DNA from: an uncultured Clostridia bacterium
GTDB taxonomy: Bacteria; Bacillota; Clostridia; Oscillospirales; Acutalibacteraceae
NCBI GenBank assembly: GCA_947168445.1
Contig: CAMVLW010000001.1
Coordinates: 1-64,000, forward strand
Length of the DNA: 64,000 bases
Reading direction: 5' to 3'
Shown here: in pieces, positions 49,226 to 59,616 of the stretch
Layout of the letters: each line of letters starts with the position of its first letter
Position numbering within the stretch: the stretch's first letter is position 1
Translations under genes and position numbers: made by a program
The notes under the pieces: model-generated
What the model saw: the letters and a program-made list of their open reading frames with translations, nothing else
Told to the model about the DNA's origin: nothing
Database searches by the model: none

Positions 49226-51640
49226 TTATTTCGGCTTTACAACGAGATTAACGAGCTTTTTAGGAACAACAATCTCCTTCAAAACCGACATTCCGTCAAG
49301 CGCCGCCGCTACTTTCTCATTCGCCTTGGCAAGCGCGAGCATTTCTTCCTTGTCCGCGTTGACAGAAACATTCAGCTTTGCCTTGATTCTGCCGTTGACC
49401 TGCACGACAATTTCAACGCTCTCCTCAACACACTTTGATTCGTCATATTCCGGCCACTGTGCCTCGGCAAGAATACCCTCGCCAAGCTTGTTGGCTTCAT
49501 AGACCTCCTCGGTCACATGCGGCGCAAAGGGATTGAGCAGAATGGAGAACACGCGCAGCTCTTCCCTGTTGATGGTTTTGAGGTTGGTAATGTCGTTAAT
49601 CAATGCCATTAATGCGGCAATCGCGGTATTGAACTTAATGTTTTCAATGTCGTCTCCGACCTTTTTAATCGCCTTGTGGAACGCGGCTTCCAACTCGGGA
49701 CGAATAGAATCGCCGTCAATCAGAATACTTTGCAGGTTCCAGTAACGCTCGATAAAACGACGGCAGCCCCGAATACTCGCAGGGCTCCACGGAGCAGCCT
49801 TTTCAAAGTCGCCGATGAACATCTCATACAGACGCATGGTGTCGGCGCCGTATTCCTCCACGATTTCGTCGGGGTTGACGACATTGCCGCGGGACTTGCT
49901 CATTTTTTCGCCGTTCTCACCGAGAATCATGCCGTGAGAGGTACGCTTTGCATAGGGCTCCGGCGTGGGAACAACGCCGATGTCAAAGAGGAACTTATGC
50001 CAAAAGCGGCTGTAAAGCAGGTGAAGCGTGGTGTGCTCCATGCCGCCGTTGTACCAGTCAACAGGCGACCAGTAGTTGAGGGCTTCCTTGGAAGCCAGCG
50101 CTTCGGTGTTGTGGGGATCCATATAGCGCAGATAGTACCACGAAGAACCCGCCCACTGGGGCATGGTGTCTGTCTCGCGCAGGGCTGCGCCGCCGCACTT
50201 GGGACAGGTGGTTTTAATCCAGTCGGTCATATTGGCAAGCGGAGATTCGCCGTTGTCGGTGGGCTCGTAGCTTTCCACCATCGGCAGCTTTAAGGGCAGC
50301 TCGCTCTCGTCAATCGGCACATAGCCGCACTTGTCGCAGTGCACAATCGGAATCGGCTCGCCCCAATAGCGCTGGCGGGAGAACACCCAGTCGCGCAGCT
50401 TATAATTCACCTTGGCGTGACCCTTGCCTTCTTTGGTCAGCCAATCAATAATCTTTACCTTTGCGTCGTCAACAGACAAGCCGTCGAGCATACCGGAATT
50501 CACCATCACGCCGGTGGCACAATCGGTGAACGCCTCCTCCTGCACGTTGCCGCCCTTAACGACCTCAATAATCGGCAAATCAAATTTCTTAGCGAATTCC
50601 CAGTCGCGGGTATCGTGCGCGGGAACCGCCATAATCGCGCCGGTGCCGTAGGAAACCAGCACGTAGTCGGAAATAAAAATCGGGATTTCCTTGTTGTTAA
50701 CAGGGTTAATCGCGCGAACGCCCTCAAGCTTCACACCGGTTTTATCCTTGGCAACCTCGGTGCGCTCAAAGTCGGATTTTCTCGCGGCTGCCGCCTGATA
50801 TGCGCGGATGTCGTCCATGTTGGAAAGCTTGTCCGCCCACTTTTCAATCAGCGGGTGCTCAGGAGAAATAACCATATAGGTTGCGCCGTAGAGTGTGTCG
50901 GCACGGGTGGTGTAAACAGTCAGGGTGTCGCCGGTAGTGGTTTGGAAATCAACCTCTGCGCCGGTGCTTCTGCCAATCCAGTTCTTCTGCTGCGCCTTAA
51001 CGCGCTCGGGATAGTTGACCAAATCCAAGTCGTTAATCAGGCGGTCGGCATACTCGGTGATTTTGAGCATCCACTGGGATTTTACCTTGTGGACAACCTC
51101 GCTGCCGCAGCGCTCGCAAACGCCGTTGACAACCTCCTCGTTCGCCAGAACGCATTTACAGGAGGTACACCAGTTGACGTTCATCTCTTTTTTATAGGCG
51201 AGATTGTGCTTAAAAAGCTGAATGAAAATCCACTGCGTCCATTTATAGTATTCAGGGTCGGTGGTGTTGACCTCGCGGCTCCAGTCAAAGGAAATACCCA
51301 AGGACTGAATCTGCTTTTTAAAGCGCTGAATATTGTTTTTGGTGACGATTTCAGGATGAATGTGGTTTTTAATCGCGTAGTTTTCGGTGGGCAGACCGAA
51401 CGCGTCCCAGCCAATGGGATAGAGCACATTGAGTCCCTGCAGTCTTTTCTTTCTGGCAACCGTGTCAAGCGCGGTGTAGGGACGCGGATGTCCTACGTGC
51501 AAGCCTTGACCCGACGGATAAGGGAATTCAATCAGCGCGTAAAACTTCTCCTTGGAAGTGTCGTCGCTGGCGTGGAACACGCCCTTATCCTCCCAGATTT
51601 TCTGCCATTTTGGCTCGATAGCCTGATGATTATATTTCAA
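49226..51640 (-). CDS. leuS: Leucyl-tRNA synthetase
   Basis: 804 aa class I synthetase. HIGH motif [14 protein letters not shown], zinc-type region [16 protein letters not shown], editing domain with [18 protein letters not shown] in [12 protein letters not shown], and the C-terminal anticodon domain. Start is TTG at 51640, 6 bases after GGAGGG; a longer frame to 51772 covers rsfS and is rejected. Last gene of the long topA-led run; no terminator is obvious before the rpsU promoter. Confidence 0.96.
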   Translation of the reverse strand: MKYNHQAIEPKWQKIWEDKGVFHASDDTSKEKFYALIEFPYPSGQGLHVGHPRPYTALDTVARKKRLQGLNVLYPIGWDAFGLPTENYAIKNHIHPEIVTKNNIQRFKKQIQSLGISFDWSREVNTTDPEYYKWTQWIFIQLFKHNLAYKKEMNVNWCTSCKCVLANEEVVNGVCERCGSEVVHKVKSQWMLKITEYADRLINDLDLVNYPERVKAQQKNWIGRSTGAEVDFQTTTGDTLTVYTTRADTLYGATYMVISPEHPLIEKWADKLSNMDDIRAYQAAAARKSDFERTEVAKDKTGVKLEGVRAINPVNNKEIPIFISDYVLVSYGTGAIMAVPAHDTRDWEFAKKFDLPIIEVVKGGNVQEEAFTDCATGVMVNSGMLDGLSVDDAKVKIIDWLTKEGKGHAKVNYKLRDWVFSRQRYWGEPIPIVHCDKCGYVPIDESELPLKLPMVESYEPTDNGESPLANMTDWIKTTCPKCGGAALRETDTMPQWAGSSWYYLRYMDPHNTEALASKEALNYWSPVDWYNGGMEHTTLHLLYSRFWHKFLFDIGVVPTPEPYAKRTSHGMILGENGEKMSKSRGNVVNPDEIVEEYGADTMRLYEMFIGDFEKAAPWSPASIRGCRRFIERYWNLQSILIDGDSIRPELEAAFHKAIKKVGDDIENIKFNTAIAALMALINDITNLKTINREELRVFSILLNPFAPHVTEEVYEANKLGEGILAEAQWPEYDESKCVEESVEIVVQVNGRIKAKLNVSVNADKEEMLALAKANEKVAAALDGMSVLKEIVVPKKLVNLVVKPK

Positions 51641-51668
51641 AATAATCCCTCCATGAGATTTAATCAAC

Positions 51669-52028
51669 TCAGTTTTCTTTGAGAATGTCGCTGATATCAA
51701 CGGGCTTTCCGTCCTGCCACATTCTGTCAAGGTCATAGAACTCGCGGGCTTCCTCGTCAAACACGTTGACAATCACGTCCACATAGTCGAGCAAAATCCA
51801 CGTATTAGAGCGGTAGCCCTCAATATGGCTGACGGACACGCCCTGCTTGTCCAGCTGATATTCCACCTCGTCGGCAAGCGCCTTGACGTGTGTGGAGCTG
51901 CTGCCGGTGGCAATGACCATGTAGTCCGCCAAAACGGAAATATCGCTGATTTCGATAACCTGTATATCAAGACCCTTTTTGCCGTCAAGCGCTTTGACCG
52001 CAAGAATCGCCTGTTCATAAGATGTCAT
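51669..52028 (-). CDS. rsfS: Ribosomal silencing factor RsfS
   Basis: 119 aa. Family signatures [21 protein letters not shown] and [20 protein letters not shown] are clear. It binds L14 to block subunit joining in starvation. GGAAAGGAT precedes the ATG. Follows nadD-yqeK, the standard order. Confidence 0.96.
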   Translation of the reverse strand: MTSYEQAILAVKALDGKKGLDIQVIEISDISVLADYMVIATGSSSTHVKALADEVEYQLDKQGVSVSHIEGYRSNTWILLDYVDVIVNVFDEEAREFYDLDRMWQDGKPVDISDILKEN

Positions 52029-52032
52029 AGTT

Positions 52033-53202
52033 TTATCCTTTCCTGTTTAACACAAGGTCGTTATAGCAAAATAACTGGTCGGGGTGAATTGCCGCTTCCT
52101 TTGCGGAAAGATTTTGCAGCGTAAACTGGCAGCTGAAAATCATTGCTTCCTCCAGGCTTTTCCGCGACTTTTCGCGCATAACGTCCGCGCCGTTATAATT
52201 GCGCTCGGCGGAGGTGTAGTCGGCGGTGTAGATGATTTTTTCGAGCAGCGACATGCCCGCTCTGCCGGTGGTGTGATAGCGGATGGCGTTAATAATATCC
52301 TCGTCCGTGACGCCCAGCTTGGTGCGGACATACACGCTGCCGCTGACGGAATGCCACAGCTTCGGCGCGTTTTGCTGCACATTATCAAGTATTATACCAC
52401 CGTCTTTGATAATTTGCAACTGTTCTTCGTGCGGGATTTCCTTGGTGACGTCGTGCAGAATACCCGCAACATACGCCTTGTGCTCGTCGGCGCCATACAG
52501 CCTTGCGAGCGTGACCGCTTCCTGCGCCACATTCACGCTGTGGGTAAAGCGGTAGTCCCCCATCAATTCTCTGATAATGCTTTGATAGTCCATTTCCTTT
52601 TTCCGGTACAATCCCTTTTGGCAAATATAGTCATAAACCTGCGTCGGAAGCAGCGAAGAAAGCGCCTCGCTGTCGCCGATATGAGAGCGGATAAAGGTGG
52701 AAGAAACCTCCATAACAGGCTCGTCCAAAACCATTGCCCTTGCCCCCATCGGTTCAATCACCTGATGATAATAGTCCGTGAGCTTCTCCTTGTCCGAGGA
52801 ATCACGCGGCACCGCAATCAGCGACGCGCAGCGGAAAATCGTTTCGGGATTCTTCCACTCGTGCAAAGTCAGAAACATGTCCGCTCCTGTGATAAGAAAC
52901 AATTCATCCGACGGATATAATTCCTTCAAAGAAAGAAGCGTTTCATACGTATAGCTTTTTCCTTCGCGTTTCAGTTCAATATCCGACACTTCAAGCCACG
53001 GAAATTGCTTTGCGGCAAGGCGGCACATTTGCAGTCTGTCGCTGCCGCCTGCCAAATCAGGGCTGATTTTGTGCGGCGGCGTGTTGTCGGGAATCAGCAG
53101 CACCTTGTCAAGCAAAAGTTCCCTTTTGCAGTATTCGCACAGCAGCACATGTCCGTTGTGAACGGGATTGAAGGTGCCGCCGAAAATGCCGATACGGCTC
53201 AC
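52033..53202 (-). CDS. nadD: Fusion of nicotinate-nucleotide adenylyltransferase (NadD) and HD hydrolase YqeK
   Basis: 389 aa. Residues about 1-200 are NadD: GIFGGTFNPVHNGHVLL with the HxGH-type site and SSTFIRSHIGD near the end. Residues about 205-389 are YqeK: RFTHSVNVAQEAV (first His), AGILHDVTKEIP (HD), LWHSVSG and YHTTGRAGMSLLEKIIYTAD, a bis(5'-nucleosyl)-tetraphosphatase. So one chain makes NAD precursor and likely degrades Ap4A. GTG start overlaps yhbY by 4 bp. The two genes are adjacent but separate in Bacillus. Confidence 0.93.
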   Translation of the reverse strand: MSRIGIFGGTFNPVHNGHVLLCEYCKRELLLDKVLLIPDNTPPHKISPDLAGGSDRLQMCRLAAKQFPWLEVSDIELKREGKSYTYETLLSLKELYPSDELFLITGADMFLTLHEWKNPETIFRCASLIAVPRDSSDKEKLTDYYHQVIEPMGARAMVLDEPVMEVSSTFIRSHIGDSEALSSLLPTQVYDYICQKGLYRKKEMDYQSIIRELMGDYRFTHSVNVAQEAVTLARLYGADEHKAYVAGILHDVTKEIPHEEQLQIIKDGGIILDNVQQNAPKLWHSVSGSVYVRTKLGVTDEDIINAIRYHTTGRAGMSLLEKIIYTADYTSAERNYNGADVMREKSRKSLEEAMIFSCQFTLQNLSAKEAAIHPDQLFCYNDLVLNRKG

Positions 53203-53501
53203 TGTTTTGCCCTCGGCAGCTTAATCACCGGCTCGTCGGGATTCGGTCTGTAAAGCACAAACTTGGAGCCGATTACCTGCACCACGTCCGCGCCGCATTT
53301 TTCCGCGAGCAAATCAGCGCACTCACGCGCGGAATAGCTGCTTGTTTCCAACCGCTTGCCCTTTATCAGTTCACGCGCGGTCAGGGCAGTGTCCGCCTGC
53401 ATAATAATGTTATCGGTGATTTCGCCCTTGCCGACAATCAAAATGGTTTCAAGATTGTTGGCGAGTCCTCTTAAATACGCTCTTTGTTTACTTGTCAGCA
53501 T
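53199..53501 (-). CDS. yhbY: YhbY family RNA-binding (CRM domain) protein
   Basis: 100 aa. LTSKQRAYLRGLANNLETI opening and the GKGEITDNII loop are the CRM signature; it binds pre-50S particles. GAGAGGAT precedes the ATG. Three bases after rdgB. Confidence 0.93.
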   Translation of the reverse strand: MLTSKQRAYLRGLANNLETILIVGKGEITDNIIMQADTALTARELIKGKRLETSSYSARECADLLAEKCGADVVQVIGSKFVLYRPNPDEPVIKLPRAKQ

Positions 53502-53504
53502 AGT

Positions 53505-54101
53505 TTATCCTCTCATATACGCTTCCAGCGCTGCCTTCAGCTTGCGCAGCGCTTTGCCGCGGTGACTTACTTTATCTTTTTCTTCGGCGGAAAGCTGTGC
53601 AAAGGTTTTGTCGCCCTGCATGAAAATCGGATCATAGCCGAAGCCGCCGTCACCGATAAATTCATAGCCGATGGTGCCCTCGCAGATTTCCTCGATTTCA
53701 ATCTTGCTGCCGTCGGGCAAAATGCAGCAGATAGCGCAGGTGTAGTGTGCGCCGCGCTGTCCTTCGGGAACGCCCTGCATTTCGTCCAAAATGCGCTGCG
53801 TTCTGTCCTCATCGGTCACACACAGTTCGGGACAATAACGCGCCGAGAAAATACCGGGTCTGCCGCCGAGCGCGTCCACACAAATGCCGGAATCATCGGC
53901 AACAGCGGGCATACCTGTTTTTTCAAACGCCGCGTTCGCCTTTAAAAACGCATTTTCCTGAAAGGTAGTGCCGGTTTCGTCAACCTCGTCAAGCACCACG
54001 CCCGCGTCCCTCGCTGAAACTGCCTCAATGCCGAGCGGGTTGAGAATCCGCTCCATTTCAATCAGCTTTTTGGCGTTGTTGGTTGCAATAATAAATTTCA
54101 T
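53505..54101 (-). CDS. rdgB: XTP/dITP diphosphatase
   Basis: 198 aa Ham1 family. ATNNAKKLIEMERIL start, DETGTTFQENAFLKA, ADDSGICVDALGG, and C-terminal GDGGFGYDPIFM, LSAEEKDKVSHRGKAL. It removes non-canonical purine triphosphates. GAGAGGAA precedes the ATG. Confidence 0.96.
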   Translation of the reverse strand: MKFIIATNNAKKLIEMERILNPLGIEAVSARDAGVVLDEVDETGTTFQENAFLKANAAFEKTGMPAVADDSGICVDALGGRPGIFSARYCPELCVTDEDRTQRILDEMQGVPEGQRGAHYTCAICCILPDGSKIEIEEICEGTIGYEFIGDGGFGYDPIFMQGDKTFAQLSAEEKDKVSHRGKALRKLKAALEAYMRG

Positions 54102-54115
54102 AGTGTTCCTCTCGC

Positions 54116-55036
54116 TTATTCGGATTCCGCGGGAGCGTAAAGCGCGCGCGCAAAGTCCCCTGCGACAAACGGCTGCAAATCGTCAATCTGCTCGCCGACG
54201 CCGATATACTTCACGGGAATTCCCAGTCCCTCTTTAATTGCCAGCACAACGCCGCCCTTTGCGGTGCCGTCAAGCTTGGTGAGGACGATACCGGTGATTC
54301 CGGTGGCTTCTCTGAACTGTTCCGCCTGATTGACGGCGTTTTGTCCTGTGGTAGCGTCGAGCACCAACAGCTTTTCCTTTGCCGCGTCGGGCAATTCTCT
54401 GTCGATAACGCGGTTGATTTTTGCCAACTCGTCCATCAGGTGCTTTTTGTTGTGCAGACGTCCGGCGGTGTCGCAGATAATCACATCCGCGCCTCTCGCC
54501 TTTGCCGCCGCAATCGCGTCAAAAATAACCGCCGCAGGGTCGCTGCCCTCGTTTTGCTTGATGATTTCACAGCCGCTGCGCTGCGCCCAAATGTCAAGCT
54601 GGTCAATCGCCGCCGCACGGAAGGTGTCCGCCGCCGCGAGCAGCACATACTTGCCCTGGTCGGAAAGCTGCTTGGCAAGCTTGCCGATAGTGGTGGTTTT
54701 GCCGACGCCGTTAACGCCGATTACCAGAATGATTGACGGTTTGGTGGAAAGGTCAAGCGAAGCGTCGCCCTCAAGCATTTCGGTGATGATTTTCGCCAAA
54801 AGGTCCTTTGTCTTTTGCGGATTGGTGATACCCTCTTTTCTGACGCGGTAACGCAGCTCGCCGCAGATTTTGTTAGCGGTGGCAACGCCGACGTCGCCCA
54901 TGACAAGCACCTCTTCCAGTTCGTCGAAAAAATTCTCGTCAATGGTCTGGAAGGAGTTGACAACCATGTCGATTTGTCCCTTAAAGGCGGTTCTGGTCTT
55001 TTTCAGACCTTCCTTTATCTTACTGAATAATCCCAT
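54116..55036 (-). CDS. ftsY: Signal recognition particle receptor FtsY
   Basis: 306 aa. NG domains with Walker A GVNGVGKTTTIGKL, DTFRAAAIDQL, DTAGRLHNK and TKLDGTAKGG. The acidic N-terminal region is short, as usual in Firmicutes. It docks SRP-ribosome complexes to the membrane. Follows smc by 19 bp. Confidence 0.97.
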   Translation of the reverse strand: MGLFSKIKEGLKKTRTAFKGQIDMVVNSFQTIDENFFDELEEVLVMGDVGVATANKICGELRYRVRKEGITNPQKTKDLLAKIITEMLEGDASLDLSTKPSIILVIGVNGVGKTTTIGKLAKQLSDQGKYVLLAAADTFRAAAIDQLDIWAQRSGCEIIKQNEGSDPAAVIFDAIAAAKARGADVIICDTAGRLHNKKHLMDELAKINRVIDRELPDAAKEKLLVLDATTGQNAVNQAEQFREATGITGIVLTKLDGTAKGGVVLAIKEGLGIPVKYIGVGEQIDDLQPFVAGDFARALYAPAESE

Positions 55037-55055
55037 AAAATCATTCCTTTATATA

Positions 55056-58000
55056 TTAATTTGATTTGATACCTAATTTTTCCGCAACCTCGGTTGAGCG
55101 CAGTTCAAGCAGCTTGGAAATACCCTCGTCCTGCATGGTGACGCCGTAGAGCACGTCGGCTTCCTCCATCGTGCCGCGGCGGTGGGTAATCAGAATAAAC
55201 TGCGTTTTGTCGGTCATCCGTCTTAAATAGCTTGCAAAGCGGTTGACGTTTACATCATCAAGAGCGGCTTCAATCTCATCCATTACGCAGAACGGCGCGG
55301 GTCGCACCTTCATAATCGCAAAGTAGAGCGAAATCGCGACAAGCGCCTTCTCGCCGCCCGAAAGCGCGTCGAGGTGGACAACGATTTTTCCCGGCGGGTG
55401 CACCACAATGTCGATACCGCTGGTGAGAATATTTTCGGGGTCGGAAAGCGAAAGCGAGGCGGTGCCGCCGCCGAACAGTTCCTTAAAGGTGAAGGTGAAG
55501 TTGCGGTTAATTTGCTCAAAGCTCTCGACAAACACCTCTTTCATCTGCTTGGTGAGAGAGGTAATCAGACGCTCGATTTCACTTTTGGATTTTTCCACGT
55601 CGGCAACCTGCACGCTCATGAACTCATAGCGCTCGGAAACCTCCTTGTATTCCTCAATCGCGGAAACATTGACGTTGCCCAGCGCCTTTATGCTCTGCTT
55701 CAGGCTCGTCAGCCGCTTTTGCGCGGCGGGCTGATCCTCAATTTCAATGGCGATTTTCTCGGCTTCGCGGCGGGTCAGTTCATATTCGTCCCACAGCTTG
55801 GAAATGATGTTGTCATAATCGCGCTGCAAATTGATTTTGCGCTCCTCAAGCCTCGCCAATTCCCTGCCGGAATTTTCGCGCTCGGTGTTCTTGCTGCGCT
55901 CCATTGCGCGGATTTCCACACTGCGCTTTTCAAGCAGATTGCGCTGTTCGGTGATAGCGTCAATTTGCTGCGCGTGAGAGGCTTGGGTGCTTTTCAGCTT
56001 GTCGATTTCTCCGTTCAGGCGGGAAATCTGCTCCTTTTTCTCCTTTGTCGCGCCTTCAAACGCCGCGATTTGCGCGTTTAGCTCCGCCTTTCGAGCGTCC
56101 ATGCCGGTGCCCGAATTTTTCGCAAACACGATTTCCGCGTTGAGTGCGTCAATGTCCTTTTGGGCGGTGACGATTTCAAGGCGAATATTTTGCAGCGCAG
56201 CGGTCAACTCCTCGCGCTTTTTTGTCAGCACGGCGCGGTCGCCGGAAACGGCGGTGACCTTCTGCTCCGCCGCGATGATTTTTTCACTGAGTTCGGAAAG
56301 CCTTGCGCGGGCTTGGTCGCGGCTGACTTTCAGACCCTCAATGCGCTGCGACATCTCCGCAATTTCCGTTTCGGCGGATTGTGCGCTGTCGGTGAGCATT
56401 TGCAGTTCATTTTCGCAGGCGCGCCTTTCCGCTCCCAAACGGGCAAGATTCTGCTGCTGATTAGAGAGCTCCGCCTGTGCGCCGAGCACCTCGGCTTCAA
56501 CAGCGGAATACTCGCGGTTAAGCTGTTCCAACAGCGCTTCACCCTGCCGCAGCCTTGCGCCGAGCTGTTCGGTCTGTTCCCGTAGCTGCGCGATTTCAGC
56601 GGCACGGCTCAAAACACCGGTGCTTTTTGCCAGAGAACCGCCCGTGAGCGAACCGCCGGCGTTTACCACCTGACCGTCGAGGGTGACGACCTTAAAGCGG
56701 TAGGAATATTTTTTCGCAATCGCGGCGGCACTGTTCAAGTCCTCCGCAATGACGATTTTTCCTAACAAATTATATAAAATATTGCTGAATTTATTATCGC
56801 AGGTGCAAAGCTGCGCCGCAATGCCGACGTAGCCGTAACAATCGTCGAGATTGTTTTCTCTGAGCTCACGCGGCTTGATGGTGTTCAGCGGCAAAAACGT
56901 CGCTCTGCCGCCGTCGGTGGATTTCAGATAGCGAATCGCCTGCTTTGCGTCCTCGTCGCTGCCGACAACGATATTCTGCATGGCGGCGCCCAGCGCGATT
57001 TCAATCGCCGTGGCATACTGCCGCGGAACGGAAATAACGCGGGAGACAGGACCAAACACACCGCGCAGTCTGCCGTTAGAGGCGGCGCTCATCACCTGCT
57101 TAACGCTTTTGTGAAAGCCCTCCATGTTGCGCTCCATGTTGTCAAGAAAAACAATTTTGCGCTGCGCTTCCCTGACGTCGAGCGTCAGCTTGTCACACAG
57201 GGATTTTTGCTCGCCGCGCTTTTTGTTTTTGGCTTCAAGCTTCATGGAAAGCCCGTCGATTGAGTTGGAGAGCGACGACAGCGCTTCCTCGCAGGAAAGA
57301 ATATCGGCGTTATATTTTTCCAGAATCTCGGTTAAATCCTTTTTCTGCTCAGCTTTTCCGCCGTTAGCTTCGCGCAGGCTTTCAATGCGGGCGGAAAGTT
57401 CCGCAATAGAACTTTCTGATGTCATTTCAATGACGCGCTCGTCCGCCGACTGCGCCGTCAGGCGGGTAACCTCGGCGGAAAGCGCCTGCAGCGCGTCGCC
57501 GCTTTTGCCCGCGTCAAAGTTAATTTCATTCAGCTGTTCGCTCGCTTCGGAATATTTCTTCTGCTTGGTGATAATCTCGTTGTCGAGCACCGCAATGCGC
57601 TCTTGTTTTTCGGCAATGCTTTTTTCATATTCCTCTGCGTTTTTATCCGCTTGTTCAATTTCCGCCTTGACGCGCCCGATATTCTCGGTGTTGTGAAGAA
57701 TATCGTTCTCCGCAACGGAAATCTGCGCGTTCTTGTCGGCAATTTCACTGTCGAGAGAGGAAATCTGTCCGCGGATAGCCTCCGCTTTTGCGGCAAGCTC
57801 GCCGTTTTTAACATACAGTTCCTCGGTTTCTGTCTGAATGTCCTCCAACGCCTGCTCCGCGTCGTCATACTGCGCCTTGGCAATGGAGATTTTCTCGTCC
57901 TGCTGCTTAATACTCGCCTGTGATTTATCGAGCGTGAGCAGCCAGAGCGCGATTTCAAGACCGCGCTTTTCTTCGGCGTATTCCAAAAACTTCTGCGCCT

Positions 58001-58631
58001 TTTCGCTTTGCTTTTTCAGCGGACCGACGCGCTCCTCCAGTTCGGTGACAATATCGCGCAGACGGAGCAGATTGTCCTCGGTGTTTTTCAGCTTGCGCTC
58101 CGCGTCGATTTTGCGGTAGCGGTATTTGGAAATACCCGCCGCTTCTTCAAAAATCTCGCGCCTGTCCTCGCTCTTGGAGGAAACAATGCTGTCAATTTTG
58201 CCCTGTCCGATCATGGAATAGCCATCTCTGCCCAAGCCTGTGTCCATAAACAGCTCGTTGATATCCTTGAGTCTGACAGCCGCCTTGTTAATCAGATATT
58301 CGCTTTCACCGCTGCGGTAATAGCGGCGGGTAACGGCGATTTCGTCGCCGTTGAAATCGAGAAAGCGGTCGGAATTGTCAATGTTGAGCGTGACCTCGGC
58401 ATATCCTGTCTTTTTGCGGTTGTCGGTGCCGTTGAACACAACGTCCTCCATACGCGAACAGCGCAGGCTTTTCGGTGACTGCTCACCCAGCACCCAGCGA
58501 ATGGCGTCGCTGATGTTGCTCTTGCCCGAACCGTTCGGACCGACAACCGAGGTTATGCCGCTCTCAAAGCTTAACTTCGTTTTATCGGGAAAGGTTTTAA
58601 ACCCGTGAACTTCCAGTGATTTCAGTCGCAT
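55056..58631 (-). CDS. smc: Chromosome segregation ATPase Smc
   Basis: 1191 aa. N-terminal FKTFPDKTKLSFESGITSVV with Walker A GPNGSGKSN, long coiled coils split by a hinge (about 520-670, with VFGPVSRVISVPRQYATAIE), and C-terminal signature ALSGGEKALVAISLYFAI and Walker B FCVMDEIEAALDD. It condenses and aligns chromosome arms with ScpAB. Start overlaps the radical SAM gene by 35 bp; the order rnc-(SAM)-smc-ftsY is standard. Confidence 0.97.
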   Translation of the reverse strand: MRLKSLEVHGFKTFPDKTKLSFESGITSVVGPNGSGKSNISDAIRWVLGEQSPKSLRCSRMEDVVFNGTDNRKKTGYAEVTLNIDNSDRFLDFNGDEIAVTRRYYRSGESEYLINKAAVRLKDINELFMDTGLGRDGYSMIGQGKIDSIVSSKSEDRREIFEEAAGISKYRYRKIDAERKLKNTEDNLLRLRDIVTELEERVGPLKKQSEKAQKFLEYAEEKRGLEIALWLLTLDKSQASIKQQDEKISIAKAQYDDAEQALEDIQTETEELYVKNGELAAKAEAIRGQISSLDSEIADKNAQISVAENDILHNTENIGRVKAEIEQADKNAEEYEKSIAEKQERIAVLDNEIITKQKKYSEASEQLNEINFDAGKSGDALQALSAEVTRLTAQSADERVIEMTSESSIAELSARIESLREANGGKAEQKKDLTEILEKYNADILSCEEALSSLSNSIDGLSMKLEAKNKKRGEQKSLCDKLTLDVREAQRKIVFLDNMERNMEGFHKSVKQVMSAASNGRLRGVFGPVSRVISVPRQYATAIEIALGAAMQNIVVGSDEDAKQAIRYLKSTDGGRATFLPLNTIKPRELRENNLDDCYGYVGIAAQLCTCDNKFSNILYNLLGKIVIAEDLNSAAAIAKKYSYRFKVVTLDGQVVNAGGSLTGGSLAKSTGVLSRAAEIAQLREQTEQLGARLRQGEALLEQLNREYSAVEAEVLGAQAELSNQQQNLARLGAERRACENELQMLTDSAQSAETEIAEMSQRIEGLKVSRDQARARLSELSEKIIAAEQKVTAVSGDRAVLTKKREELTAALQNIRLEIVTAQKDIDALNAEIVFAKNSGTGMDARKAELNAQIAAFEGATKEKKEQISRLNGEIDKLKSTQASHAQQIDAITEQRNLLEKRSVEIRAMERSKNTERENSGRELARLEERKINLQRDYDNIISKLWDEYELTRREAEKIAIEIEDQPAAQKRLTSLKQSIKALGNVNVSAIEEYKEVSERYEFMSVQVADVEKSKSEIERLITSLTKQMKEVFVESFEQINRNFTFTFKELFGGGTASLSLSDPENILTSGIDIVVHPPGKIVVHLDALSGGEKALVAISLYFAIMKVRPAPFCVMDEIEAALDDVNVNRFASYLRRMTDKTQFILITHRRGTMEEADVLYGVTMQDEGISKLLELRSTEVAEKLGIKSN

Positions 58632-59616
58632 TGCATACCCCTAAATCATACTTACCTAATGTATCGTCAAATCGAAGCTGCGGCGTGTACCCCATTGCGC
58701 CGAGCCGCTCTAAATTGCATTTTTTCTGTCCCACAAATTTTGAAAGGGACTTTGGGTGAAGTGTCACCGTGACATGCTTGGTGTCAAGCTGCCGCGCCTT
58801 TTTCAAAAAGCTGTCGAAGAAAATTTTGTTTTCGCACAGCTCCTTAAAGGCAGGGTGATAGTTGCCGCCGAGACTGTTTTCGACCAAGCTGTCGGAATAA
58901 TGCAGTCCCAGACGGATAAGTTTGATGTCAGCCTTTGCAAACAGAAGAATCAGCCCGGCGCATAAATCCACCGATTCATCAAGCGTGTACGGCACATAAG
59001 CGCCGCTTGAAAAAAAGTCCGCCAGCGCAGTGTTTTTCATGATGACAGTGGGATAAATCCGCACGGTTTCCGGCTTGATTTTCACAAACTGTTCCGCGGT
59101 GAACATGTCCTTTTCGGGCGTGGAGCCGTAAAGCCCGGTCATCATTTGCAGACCGAGCGAAAAGCCGTAGGATTGAATCAGGCGAGAAGCCGCATAAACA
59201 TCCTCCGCTGTGTGACCGCGCTCATTTAATTCTAAAACAGAATTATCCATTGACTGGGCGCCCAGTTCAATCGCCGTAACGCCGTGATTCTTTAAAACAG
59301 ACAGCACTTCTTCGTCAATGTAATCCGGACGGGTAGAAATGCGGATGCCGTAGAAAACGTCAAGAAACGGCTGCGCCGCGCTGAGCAGAGAAAGCATGTA
59401 ATCCCTGTCAATTGCGGTGAAGCTGCCGCCGAAAAAGGCGATTTCCGCTTCTTTGGCAGAATCTCCCAAATCCCCCGCCGCTTTTTTTAGAATCGCCGTT
59501 ACTTCCTCCGGCGAAGGCTGGCTTTGCTGTCCTGTGATATTCTTCTGATTGCAAAAGCTGCACCTGTGCGGGCAGCCGTTATGCGGGATAAAAATCGAAA
59601 CATTGCCGCGTTTAAT
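58597..59616 (-). CDS. Radical SAM protein (Elp3-like), probable ATT start
   Basis: 339 aa if started at 59616. The cluster-binding motif PHNGCPHRCSFCNQ lies upstream of the first usual start codon in this frame (TTG 59469), and an in-frame stop at 59625-59623 leaves no ATG, GTG or TTG before the motif. ATT at 59616, overlapping the rnc stop (ATTAA), fits the family start. Later parts: AFFGGSFTAID, ELGAQSMDNSVLELNERGH, and a GLYGSTPEKD segment, typical of the Elp3/oxygen-independent group found between rnc and smc in clostridia. Substrate unknown. A frameshift or sequence error near the 5' end is the alternative. Confidence 0.75.
   Translation of the reverse strand: MKRGNVSIFIPHNGCPHRCSFCNQKNITGQQSQPSPEEVTAILKKAAGDLGDSAKEAEIAFFGGSFTAIDRDYMLSLLSAAQPFLDVFYGIRISTRPDYIDEEVLSVLKNHGVTAIELGAQSMDNSVLELNERGHTAEDVYAASRLIQSYGFSLGLQMMTGLYGSTPEKDMFTAEQFVKIKPETVRIYPTVIMKNTALADFFSSGAYVPYTLDESVDLCAGLILLFAKADIKLIRLGLHYSDSLVENSLGGNYHPAFKELCENKIFFDSFLKKARQLDTKHVTVTLHPKSLSKFVGQKKCNLERLGAMGYTPQLRFDDTLGKYDLGVCNATEITGSSRV

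Noticed and set aside
50339..51682. 447-codon plus-strand open frame opposite leuS
   Set aside because: No domain recognised and fully explained by codon use of leuS on the other strand.
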